From CAYUYV01 sp050331455 (GTDB lineage Bacteria; Pseudomonadota; Alphaproteobacteria; JAJFIK01), in NCBI GenBank assembly GCA_050331455.1, contig JBHJGV010000089.1:1-10560 (forward strand): 10,560 nucleotides of DNA, given 5' to 3'. Shown here piece after piece: positions 1-10,560 of the stretch. A program made the translations under genes and the position numbers. Positions within the stretch are counted from its first letter, which is position 1; the number at the start of each line of letters is the position of its first letter. The notes under the pieces were generated by a model. It did not search any database. It saw only the letters and a list, made by a program, of their open reading frames with translations, and was not told the DNA's origin.

Positions 1-1000
1 CCGCCGCCGCCTCGGCCGCGGCCGTGCCGGTGAGCTGGAGGAAAATGTCTTCGAGGTCCGATTCCTCCGTCGAAAGGTCCCGGATCACCAGATCGGCGGA
101 CTGCACAAGCGCGATGATATCGGACATGGTCTCCCGGCTGCGATTGTAGGACAGCACCAGCCGCCCGTCGGGCCGCAGCAGCACCCGGGGCCCGCCTTCG
201 GGCAGGCGCGCCGGCGTCAGGGCCTCGGGCAGCGCCGTCAAGGGCTGTTCCGCCTCCACGATCACCGCTTTCTCGTCCACCCGGGCCAGCAAATCCGGGG
301 TCGGCTCACAGCACACCACCTGCCCCTGGTCGATAATGGCGATGGTATCGCACAGCTCCTGGGCCTCCTCCAGGTAATGGGTCGTGAGCACGATGGTGGT
401 GCCGCGGGCATGGAGGGCGCGCACATAGTCCCAAAGCTGGCGGCGCAATTCGATATCGACCCCGGCCGTGGGCTCGTCGAGCACCAGCACAGGCGGATTG
501 TGGACCAGCGCCTTGGCGACCAGCAGGCGCCGGCGCATGCCGCCCGACAGGGTCCGGGCATAGGCGTCCTTCTTGTCGCCGAGACCCAGGGCCTCGAGGA
601 TTTCGTCGCAGCGCCGCTCCGCCTTGGGCACGCCGTAAAGACCGGACTGGATCTCCAGCGCCTCAAGGGGCGTGAAAAACGGATCGATATGGAGTTCCTG
701 GGGCACGACGCCGATAGCGGCCCGGGCCTGACGCGGCGCGGCGTCGATATCCGTGCCCCACACGGCCACGGTGCCGGAGGTTTTCACCACCATGCCCGCC
801 ATGATGTTGATGAAGGTGGACTTGCCGGCCCCGTTCGGCCCCAACAGCCCGAAAATGGAGCCCCTCGGCACCGTGAGGGAGACGCCCTTGAGCGCCAGCT
901 TTTCCGGCTGCCCCCCTTGCGCCCGGTACACCTTGCGCACGTCATGGGCTTCAATGGCGTTGGCGGGCGCGGCCGTTCCGGGGTGGGCGGATTGGGTCAT
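1..1000 (-). CDS. ABC-2 type transporter ATP-binding protein (YadG/CcmA-like), 3' end cut by window edge
   Basis: This is the nucleotide-binding subunit of an ABC exporter. It would hydrolyse ATP at the inner face of the membrane to drive a separate ABC-2 permease, which would be expected just beyond the left edge. I read 333 codons from ATG 998-1000 with no stop before base 1. Visible motifs are Walker A GPNGAGKST (residues 54-62), the Q-loop VVPQE (Q101), the signature LSGGMRRRLLVAKAL (151-165), Walker B VLVLDEPTAGVD (171-182) and the H-loop TTHYLEEA (H208). The signature and Walker B region resembles the YadG subgroup of COG1131 ATPases. A C-terminal segment of about 100 residues follows the ATPase core, as usual in this group. 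The start is supported by GAAGGA nine bases upstream and by the conserved core beginning near residue 15. The gene is divergent from polA. The substrate cannot be told from this subunit. Confidence 0.93.
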   Translation of the reverse strand, partial: MTQSAHPGTAAPANAIEAHDVRKVYRAQGGQPEKLALKGVSLTVPRGSIFGLLGPNGAGKSTFINIMAGMVVKTSGTVAVWGTDIDAAPRQARAAIGVVPQELHIDPFFTPLEALEIQSGLYGVPKAERRCDEILEALGLGDKKDAYARTLSGGMRRRLLVAKALVHNPPVLVLDEPTAGVDIELRRQLWDYVRALHARGTTIVLTTHYLEEAQELCDTIAIIDQGQVVCCEPTPDLLARVDEKAVIVEAEQPLTALPEALTPARLPEGGPRVLLRPDGRLVLSYNRSRETMSDIIALVQSADLVIRDLSTEESDLEDIFLQLTGTAAAEAAA

Positions 1001-1237
1001 GGGCGAAGGTCCTTCGGAAACCGGAGAGCGGGCGAAAAACAAGGGCGCGCAGCGACCCGAGACAGAATCGGACAACACGGACATACTGGTCCCTGCGCGA
1101 CACGCTGGAGGCCAACCCTAAGCGCACCGGCCGGTCGCGCCAACCATGCCCCTTCGGCAAGGCCGTCTCCCCGCACCCATCCGCCCCGAAGACCCGTTGC
1201 CAAGAGCCATCCCAAAAGCAGTCAAAGACCTCGCCCC
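1001..1237. other. Divergent intergenic region between the ABC ATPase gene and polA
   Basis: These 237 bases separate two genes transcribed away from each other, so both promoters should lie here. I see no convincing -35/-10 pair for either direction. Next to the ABC start there is a short palindrome, CGAAGG-T-CCTTCG (1004-1016), which overlaps that gene's likely ribosome binding site. The polA side has no clear Shine-Dalgarno. The polA reading frame stays open across this region, but the translation is rich in Pro, Arg and Ser, matches nothing recognisable and contains no better start, so I read it as non-coding. Confidence 0.6.
1004..1016 (-). promoter_or_regulatory. Ribosome binding site of the ABC gene inside a small palindrome
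   Basis: On the minus strand GAAGGA (1015-1010) lies nine bases upstream of the ATG at 1000 and is the only purine-rich candidate there. It sits within the perfect 6-bp arms CGAAGG/CCTTCG around a single central base. A hairpin or a bound protein at this place could limit translation, but the palindrome is short enough to be chance. Confidence 0.3.
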
Positions 1238-4162
<2,925 letters not shown>

Positions 4163-4182
4163 TGGTCGCGGTCGCCTTACCG

Positions 4183-4236
4183 TCGATCCATGGGAAAATT
4201 CGATCCATTTAATCGGCGCAAAACCGGTTGGATCGA
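4183..4236. repeat. Three copies of the 8-bp element TCGATCCA upstream of katG (two direct, one inverted)
   Basis: TCGATCCA occurs at 4183-4190 and 4200-4207 in the same orientation, 17 bp apart, and as its reverse complement TGGATCGA at 4229-4236. All three are perfect and lie between the polA stop and the katG start, the last one 63 bases before the ATG. This looks like a regulator-binding cluster. It does not resemble the OxyR pattern (ATAG-N7-CTAT). The regulator is unknown. Confidence 0.45.
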
Positions 4237-4287
4237 TGGCGCGTGGCGCAGTACCCTTCCCTCGTCCTGGCCAAACGCCCAGACCGC

Positions 4288-4293
4288 AGGAGG
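4288..4293 (+). promoter_or_regulatory. Strong Shine-Dalgarno of katG
   Basis: A perfect AGGAGG sits six bases before ATG 4300. It decides the katG start over the in-frame ATG at 4228, which has no such site and would add 24 residues not expected in KatG. Confidence 0.9.
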
Positions 4294-4299
4294 AGAACC

Positions 4300-6486
<2,187 letters not shown>

Positions 6487-6496
6487 TCAAACGCAT

Positions 6497-6526
6497 CCGC
6501 GGGGCGGTTTCCGGGTCGCCCCGCGG
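6497..6526. terminator. GC hairpin between convergent katG and bchO, probable terminator
   Basis: CCGCGGGGCG (6497-6506) pairs perfectly with CGCCCCGCGG (6517-6526) around a 10-base loop, 10 bases after the katG stop. The following plus-strand sequence, GTTCTTG, is only weakly T-rich. The stem is symmetric and could stop transcripts from both sides, but for the bch operon no T-run follows it, only TGCGTTTG. Confidence 0.7.
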
Positions 6527-6552
6527 GTTCTTGTCCGGTCCCGTGACGGCAC

Positions 6553-7464
6553 TCAGGCAGCGCCGTCCAGACCCAGCGAGGCGGCCCATTCGGTCACCAC
6601 GGCAGCAACGAGATCGGGGCGTTCCTCATGGGCAAGGTGGCCCAGTTGGGGCATGGGCAGGGCCCGCGCACCGGGCACCTCTGCGGCCACGTCCTGGGCC
6701 ACATGGGGCGGCACGGCCTTGTCCTTTTCCGCCGCGACCAGCAGCAGGGGCACGGACAGGTTCGGCAGTTCGCGGGACAATCGGTGCAGGTCCCAATTGG
6801 CCATCATGCCGAGGGCGCCAGTCACATGGCCGGCATTGCTGAACAGGCGCGTATAAAGATCGAGCCCTTCCCGATCGATCGTCGAGCCCATATCGACGAT
6901 CAGCCGCTCCACATGGGCGCCGTGTCCGGTGCTCCAGGAAAAAAGCCGCGGCGTCACGGGATTGAGGAACAACAGTTTTGCGAGCTGGGGAAAGATATAG
7001 CCTGCCACGCCCGGAAAAGGTTTCAGGGCGCCATTGAGGCTGAGAATGCCTTTCGGCGCGATGGCACGGTCCAGAGCCATACGGATCAAAATGGCGGCCC
7101 CGGCCGAATGGCCGATCACCAGATCCGGCGCAAGCCCCAGGGTCTCCACGAGACCCCGCACGCTGCGCGCCATGCCGGGCAGCGACAGGCGGTGGGTCTC
7201 CGGCATGTCCGTGAAGCCGTGGCCCGGAAGATCCGGAGCCACCAACCGGAACCGCCCGGCGAGCAAAGGCACAAGGCCACGCCAGGAATGGGTCGCGCCG
7301 GCGGTACCGTGGATGAGCAGCACGAGGGGCGCAGAGCCGTCCGTCGGCCCCGTCTCCTGGATATGCCAGGTTAGGCCTGCAGCCTTCACGAAACGGCTTG
7401 CCTCCCGGTTGGGCCAGTCCCGCCCCTCGGTCTCCCAGTCCGGCATATCCGGCAGACAGAACAT
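6553..7464 (-). CDS. bchO: Alpha/beta-hydrolase BchO, putative magnesium chelatase accessory protein
   Basis: BchO is an alpha/beta-fold hydrolase usually encoded beside bchI and bchD. Its substrate and exact role in Mg-protoporphyrin formation are not settled. The 303-residue product opens with the characteristic WETEGRDWPNREASRFVKAAGLTWHIQ (residues 10-36). It has the oxyanion-hole motif LIHGTAGATHSW (50-61), APDLPGHGFTDMP (76-88), the nucleophile elbow GHSAG (S120), a likely acid D248 in AAEKDKAVPP, and a likely catalytic histidine H276 in LGHLAHEE. The catalytic triad therefore looks complete. The start ATG 7464 has GGAAGG five bases upstream (7475-7470). No in-frame start lies between it and the bchD stop, which is in the same frame 45 bases before. 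It is the last gene of the bchI-bchD-bchO run and ends against katG. Confidence 0.92.
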   Translation of the reverse strand: MFCLPDMPDWETEGRDWPNREASRFVKAAGLTWHIQETGPTDGSAPLVLLIHGTAGATHSWRGLVPLLAGRFRLVAPDLPGHGFTDMPETHRLSLPGMARSVRGLVETLGLAPDLVIGHSAGAAILIRMALDRAIAPKGILSLNGALKPFPGVAGYIFPQLAKLLFLNPVTPRLFSWSTGHGAHVERLIVDMGSTIDREGLDLYTRLFSNAGHVTGALGMMANWDLHRLSRELPNLSVPLLLVAAEKDKAVPPHVAQDVAAEVPGARALPMPQLGHLAHEERPDLVAAVVTEWAASLGLDGAA

Positions 7465-7465
7465 C

Positions 7466-7507
7466 TCAGCCTTCCCATGTTTCCGTCGCCAGCGCGTGTT
7501 CCGGCAT
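7466..7507 (-). CDS. Possible 13-residue mini-ORF bridging bchD and bchO
   Basis: On the minus strand the bchD stop reads TAATG, so an ATG (7507-7505) overlaps it. This opens a frame coding MPEHALATETWEG and stops with TGA at 7468-7466, one base before the bchO ATG at 7464. The bchO ribosome binding site (GGAAGG) lies inside it. It could carry terminating ribosomes from bchD to bchO. I see no ribosome binding site of its own beyond AGGCGG, and the peptide itself may have no function. It may be chance. Confidence 0.3.
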   Translation of the reverse strand: MPEHALATETWEG

Positions 7508-9399
7508 TATACCACATCCGCCTGCGCCGCCGCGCCCACTTCGCGGGCAAGGCCCGACAGGGCTGAGGCGTCGGCGCGCGGCAGGGCGAGATAGCGCGCG
7601 CCCATTTCGGCCGCAAGGCGCGGCGTGTCCGGATGGCGGCGCGGAGACGTGTCCACCACGATGGCGCCCAGACCGCCCGCCCGGATGGTCCGGGCCGAGG
7701 CCAGGGCCTCCTCGCCGGCGCGCTTGCGGTCTGGCGTCCCATCACGCGCAATATTGGCTCGCCCGTCGGTCATCACCACCAGGATGGGCGTCTGGCCCCG
7801 ACGGCGGGCCGCATCCGCGAGGCCCGCGGCGGTATCGAGGCCGGCGGCCAGGGGGGTCCCGCCCCCGCCGGGCAGGCCGGCCAGGGACCGCTTGGCCCGG
7901 ACGAGGGACCGGGTCGGCGGCAGCAAAAGCTCGGCGCCCATGCCGCGAAAGGCGACGACGGCCACCTCGTCGCGCCGCACGTAACAATCCGCCAGCAGAA
8001 GTTCGACCGCGCCTTTGGCTTCGGCCAGGCGGTTGAGCGCCGATGAGCCCGAAGCATCGACCACGAAAATGGTCAGCGTTTCGGTGCGGTGCTTGAAGCG
8101 GGTGATACGGAAGTCTTCCGGCTGGACGCGCACGCGCGGTCGCGGGCTGCCGGGCGCCTGAGTTTGGGGCTCCGCCTCGCCGGCGGCTTTCCGGCGAACG
8201 GGTTGCCACGGGGCCGCGGCACGCAGGGTTTCCACCACATTGAGGCGCACACCGCCTCCCGGGTCGCCGCGCCGTGTGCCGGCCGGACGCCCACGCCGCA
8301 GGCTGCGGATCACGGCACCGGACTTGCCCTGCCCCCGCATCTGGGCGCTCTGGGCCACGGTAGAGGCGAGCTTGGCGAGCACATCCGTCGGCATGGCCGC
8401 CTTGGCCGCCTCGATCATCAGGTCTTCGAGGGAGGGCGGCGCCTGGTCGTCGTCGGTCTCCTCGTCCGGAGTACCGTCTTCGGGCGGCTCGGGCGGCTGG
8501 GGTTCCGGATCGTCCGGCGGCATCTCATCTTCAGGCGCCCCATCTTCTTCCGGATCTTCCGGAGGCGGCGGTTCGGGCAGGCGGGTGGCACGGGGACCCA
8601 GCACGAGGCGCGCGGCCAGCAAGGCGTCGTCGCCCTCCATCGCAGCTCGGCCATTGAGGGCTGCCGCCGCTCGCGCCACAGCCAGCGCCAGAATGCTGAC
8701 CCGGAGCGAGTCCACACCGAGGGCGAGACCGGTCTGACACAGGGCCTGGAGGATGTCGTCATCGGTTGGAACATGGGCGAGGCGCATCCGAGCACCGGCG
8801 ATATCGGCGGCCGTGAACAGGGGCTCCCCCAGGTCGCGCAAGCCGAGCCCCGTCAGATCCAGATGGAGGGCAAGACGCTCCATCAGCGGCCCGGCCGGTG
8901 CTTCGTCGTCGGAGGATCCCTCGTCGAGAGCGACGACCCCGAAACGCGTCGGCGCCCGGACCGACAGTCCGTCTCGTTCGACGGCGAGTTCCCCATGGTC
9001 GAGGGCGCCGGCCATATGGGCGACCGTCACCGGCGCGATGCGCTCGGCCATGGGAACGATCAGGACACCGCCATTCACCTGGGCCAGCACCCCCGCATCG
9101 GCGATCGGCCGCCCGGCCTTCAACGTGGCCGCCAGATCGAGCCCGCCCAAAAGCCGATCGTCACTGATGCCGGGCGGCAGTTTGCGAACGCCCATGTCCT
9201 GCGGCAGCAGGGCCCTTAGATGCGCCAGCCAGCGGTCGCGCGCCGGACCGCTGCGCGCGCGCAGGACGACGCCACCGAGCCCGACGGGATCGACGGCGAA
9301 CAACGCAGCGGCGGTCTCGGCCAGGGCCCAGCGGTCCGGGCCGTCGGCGACCGGACCCGCCTCGGCGGGCTCGGGCGTCGTCGCCGGCGCGATGGTCAT
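7507..9399 (-). CDS. bchD: Magnesium chelatase D subunit (AAA+/VWA platform)
   Basis: BchD forms the ring-shaped platform that pairs with the BchI ATPase ring and couples it to BchH, the subunit that inserts Mg2+ into protoporphyrin IX. The 630-residue protein has three parts. Residues 1 to about 270 are a degenerate AAA+ module: the place of Walker A reads VVLRARSGPARD without GKT/S, and the place of Walker B reads GGVLIVPMAER without Asp-Glu, so ATP hydrolysis is unlikely, as known for bacteriochlorophyll D subunits. Residues 275-325 are a Pro/Asp/Glu-rich linker. Residues 440-630 are a VWA domain with a complete metal site: DASGS (D448, S450, S452), T515 in GGGGTPLAAG, and D545 in TDGRAN. 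Its ATG overlaps the bchI stop as ATGA, so translation is probably coupled. Confidence 0.97.
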   Translation of the reverse strand: MTIAPATTPEPAEAGPVADGPDRWALAETAAALFAVDPVGLGGVVLRARSGPARDRWLAHLRALLPQDMGVRKLPPGISDDRLLGGLDLAATLKAGRPIADAGVLAQVNGGVLIVPMAERIAPVTVAHMAGALDHGELAVERDGLSVRAPTRFGVVALDEGSSDDEAPAGPLMERLALHLDLTGLGLRDLGEPLFTAADIAGARMRLAHVPTDDDILQALCQTGLALGVDSLRVSILALAVARAAAALNGRAAMEGDDALLAARLVLGPRATRLPEPPPPEDPEEDGAPEDEMPPDDPEPQPPEPPEDGTPDEETDDDQAPPSLEDLMIEAAKAAMPTDVLAKLASTVAQSAQMRGQGKSGAVIRSLRRGRPAGTRRGDPGGGVRLNVVETLRAAAPWQPVRRKAAGEAEPQTQAPGSPRPRVRVQPEDFRITRFKHRTETLTIFVVDASGSSALNRLAEAKGAVELLLADCYVRRDEVAVVAFRGMGAELLLPPTRSLVRAKRSLAGLPGGGGTPLAAGLDTAAGLADAARRRGQTPILVVMTDGRANIARDGTPDRKRAGEEALASARTIRAGGLGAIVVDTSPRRHPDTPRLAAEMGARYLALPRADASALSGLAREVGAAAQADVV

Positions 9400-10421
9400 G
9401 GGCCCATAATCTCGGTCACGACCCGTTCCACACGGACCGCCGATCCGGCCTCGTCGAGGGGGTCGCGGCGCAGCCGGTGGCGCAGGGCCATGGGCGCAAC
9501 CTCCCGCAAATGGCTGTCTGCGACCACCATATCCCCCTCATAGGCCGCCAGAGCCCGTGCCGCCCGCATGAGCGTCAGCTCGCCGCGCAGACCGTCAGCC
9601 CCCAGACCGATGCACAGTCGGGCTGCCAGTTCCAGGATCGGGTCGGGCACCTCGACCTCCGCCAGCCGCTCCTTGGCCGCGGTGATCTGTTTGCGGACCT
9701 GTCCTTCGCGCCGCTTCCATTTGTCGACAAAGGCAGACCGGTCCCGCTCATAGGCATCGCGCCGGCGCACGACTTCCACCCGCTCCTGAAGATCCGTGGG
9801 CGTACGCACATCCACGGACAGGCCGAACCGGTCGAGAAGCTGGGGCCGTAACTCCCCCTCCTCCGGGTTGCCGCTGCCGATCAGGACGAACCGCGCCGGG
9901 TGGCGCACGCTCAGGCCCTCCCGCTCCACCACATTTTCGCCGGACGCCGCCACGTCGAGCAGCAGGTCCACAATGTGGTCTTCGAGCAGATTGACCTCGT
10001 CGATGTAAAGGAAGCCGCGATGGGCCCGAGCCAGCAGGCCGGGCTCGAAGGCCTTTTCGCCCTGGGTCAGGGCCTTTTCGAGATCGAGGGAGCCCACCAC
10101 CCGGTCCTCGGTAACGCCGAGCGGCAAATCGATGACCGGCACCGGCACGCTCTTGGCCTTGACCTCGCCGCCGGGGCTACAAGCGGCACAGGCCCCGGGC
10201 AGGGCCCGGTTCAACTTGGGATCGCAGTTATAGGGGCAGTGCTCAACCACTGCCATTTTAGGCAACAGAGCGGCCAGGGCTCTGACGGCGGTGGATTTGC
10301 CGGTGCCCCGGTCGCCGAACACAAGAACGCCGCCCACGGCTGCATCGGTGGCGGCGATCAGAAGCGCCCGCTTCAACTCGTCCTGGGCGACAATGGCGGA
10401 AAAAGGAAATGGTGCGGACAT
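9396..10421 (-). CDS. bchI: Magnesium chelatase ATPase subunit I
   Basis: BchI is the AAA+ ATPase that powers Mg2+ insertion into protoporphyrin IX, the first committed step of bacteriochlorophyll synthesis. The 341-residue product has the typical opening FPFSAIVAQDELKRALLIAA, Walker A GDRGTGKST (36-44), PVIDLPLGVTEDRVVGSLDLEKAL, Walker B GFLYIDEVNLLEDH (136-149), the sensor segment VLIGSGNPEEGELRPQLLDRFGLSVDV and the C-terminal LRGELTLMRAARALAAYEGD and HRLRRDPLDEAGSAVRV. A CPYNCDP...CAAC cluster (C62, C66, C78, C81) lies after Walker A and could bind metal or act as a thiol switch. I chose ATG 10421, which has AGGGGA just upstream, over an in-frame GTG at 10451 that would add ten atypical residues. 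It is the first gene of the operon within the window. Confidence 0.98.
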   Translation of the reverse strand: MSAPFPFSAIVAQDELKRALLIAATDAAVGGVLVFGDRGTGKSTAVRALAALLPKMAVVEHCPYNCDPKLNRALPGACAACSPGGEVKAKSVPVPVIDLPLGVTEDRVVGSLDLEKALTQGEKAFEPGLLARAHRGFLYIDEVNLLEDHIVDLLLDVAASGENVVEREGLSVRHPARFVLIGSGNPEEGELRPQLLDRFGLSVDVRTPTDLQERVEVVRRRDAYERDRSAFVDKWKRREGQVRKQITAAKERLAEVEVPDPILELAARLCIGLGADGLRGELTLMRAARALAAYEGDMVVADSHLREVAPMALRHRLRRDPLDEAGSAVRVERVVTEIMGP

Positions 10422-10424
10422 GGT

Positions 10425-10430
10425 TCCCCT
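10425..10430 (-). promoter_or_regulatory. Ribosome binding site of bchI
   Basis: On the minus strand AGGGGA (10430-10425) precedes the ATG at 10421 by three bases, or AGGGG by four. The spacing is short but acceptable. This supports the ATG over the upstream GTG. Confidence 0.6.
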
Positions 10431-10432
10431 GC

Positions 10433-10560
10433 TGTGGCTTGGTGTGACCACAGATCCGGTGCGGTGCGTCGGATACTGAAGCGGGGGGGCCCGCGCCCCC
10501 CGGGGGCGCGGGGGGTTGGGGGTGGTTTTTTACACAACGGGTGGGGTGGGGGAGGCCCAA
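10433..10560 (-). promoter_or_regulatory. Upstream region of the bch operon: inverted repeat, GC palindrome and G-run tract
   Basis: No gene is visible here. Next to the bchI ribosome binding site is TGTGG-N10-CCACA (10433-10452). Further out is a perfect palindrome with 11-bp arms, CCCGCGCCCCC/GGGGGCGCGGG, around one central base (10490-10512). The plus strand from 10483 to 10552 carries seven runs of three or more G. A six-T run (10526-10531) lies 13 bases past the palindrome on the plus strand, too far and in the wrong direction to make a terminator for a gene entering from the right. The promoter is presumably here or to the right of the window. I could not pick out a -35/-10 pair. Confidence 0.4.

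Noticed and set aside
1197..1225. A sigma-70 type promoter for polA (TTGCCA with a downstream hexamer)
   Set aside because: The hexamer 17 bases on is AGTCAA, which does not resemble a -10 element.
377..1237. An N-terminal extension of polA by 287 codons
   Set aside because: It runs antisense through the ABC ATPase gene, has no homology to Pol I, and the conserved nuclease begins shortly after ATG 1238.
4228..4299. An upstream in-frame ATG for katG
   Set aside because: AGGAGG lies correctly before ATG 4300, the extension would overlap the repeat element, and the shorter protein has the normal family length.
10422..10451. A GTG start for bchI at 10451
   Set aside because: The ATG at 10421 has its own ribosome binding site and gives the usual BchI N-terminus.
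10433..10452. A canonical PpsR/CrtJ site
   Set aside because: The spacing between TGT and ACA is 14, not 12. I list it only as an unassigned inverted repeat.
10490..10531. A rho-independent terminator from the GC palindrome and the T-run
   Set aside because: The T-run is 13 bases beyond the stem and on the plus strand, where no gene reads toward it. In the minus direction no T-run follows the stem.

Overview
This is a GC-rich window whose proteins and gene order point to an anoxygenic phototrophic proteobacterium, most likely an alphaproteobacterium. The main evidence is a bchI-bchD-bchO block of bacteriochlorophyll genes in the order known from proteobacterial photosynthesis gene clusters. 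The GC richness also leaves very long open frames antisense to the real genes; I treat these as spurious.

Layout, left to right. (1) Positions 1-1000, minus strand: an ABC-2 type exporter ATPase whose 3' end runs off the left edge. (2) Positions 1001-1237: a short divergent intergenic region. (3) Positions 1238-4162, plus strand: polA, a full three-domain DNA polymerase I with flap nuclease, proofreading and polymerase motifs all intact. (4) Positions 4163-4299: a leader carrying three copies of an 8-bp element and a strong Shine-Dalgarno, followed by katG (4300-6486, plus strand), a bifunctional catalase-peroxidase with an intact active site. (5) Positions 6487-6552: a convergent gap with a strong GC hairpin. 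(6) Positions 10421 down to 6553, minus strand: bchI, bchD and bchO, forming one tight operon. bchI and bchD overlap by 4 bp (ATGA). bchD and bchO are 42 bp apart, and that gap is exactly filled by a possible 13-codon mini-ORF. (7) Positions 10422-10560: the upstream region of the bch operon, with a GC palindrome and a dense G-run tract.

BchI (AAA+ motor) and BchD (AAA+/VWA platform) are two of the three subunits of magnesium chelatase, which inserts Mg2+ into protoporphyrin IX. The catalytic porphyrin-binding subunit BchH is not in the window. BchO is the alpha/beta-hydrolase that commonly accompanies these genes and whose biochemical role is unsettled. KatG removes hydrogen peroxide, which fits a cell that handles photosensitising porphyrins, but nothing in the sequence shows co-regulation. 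The ABC gene and polA are housekeeping or generic neighbours, so the window appears to cover one edge of a photosynthesis gene cluster.

I found no sign of an undescribed multigene system, phage, insertion sequence, CRISPR array, tRNA or rRNA. The items most worth a second look are small: the triple repeat upstream of katG, the mini-ORF between bchD and bchO, the four-cysteine cluster in BchI, and the G-rich leader of the bch operon.
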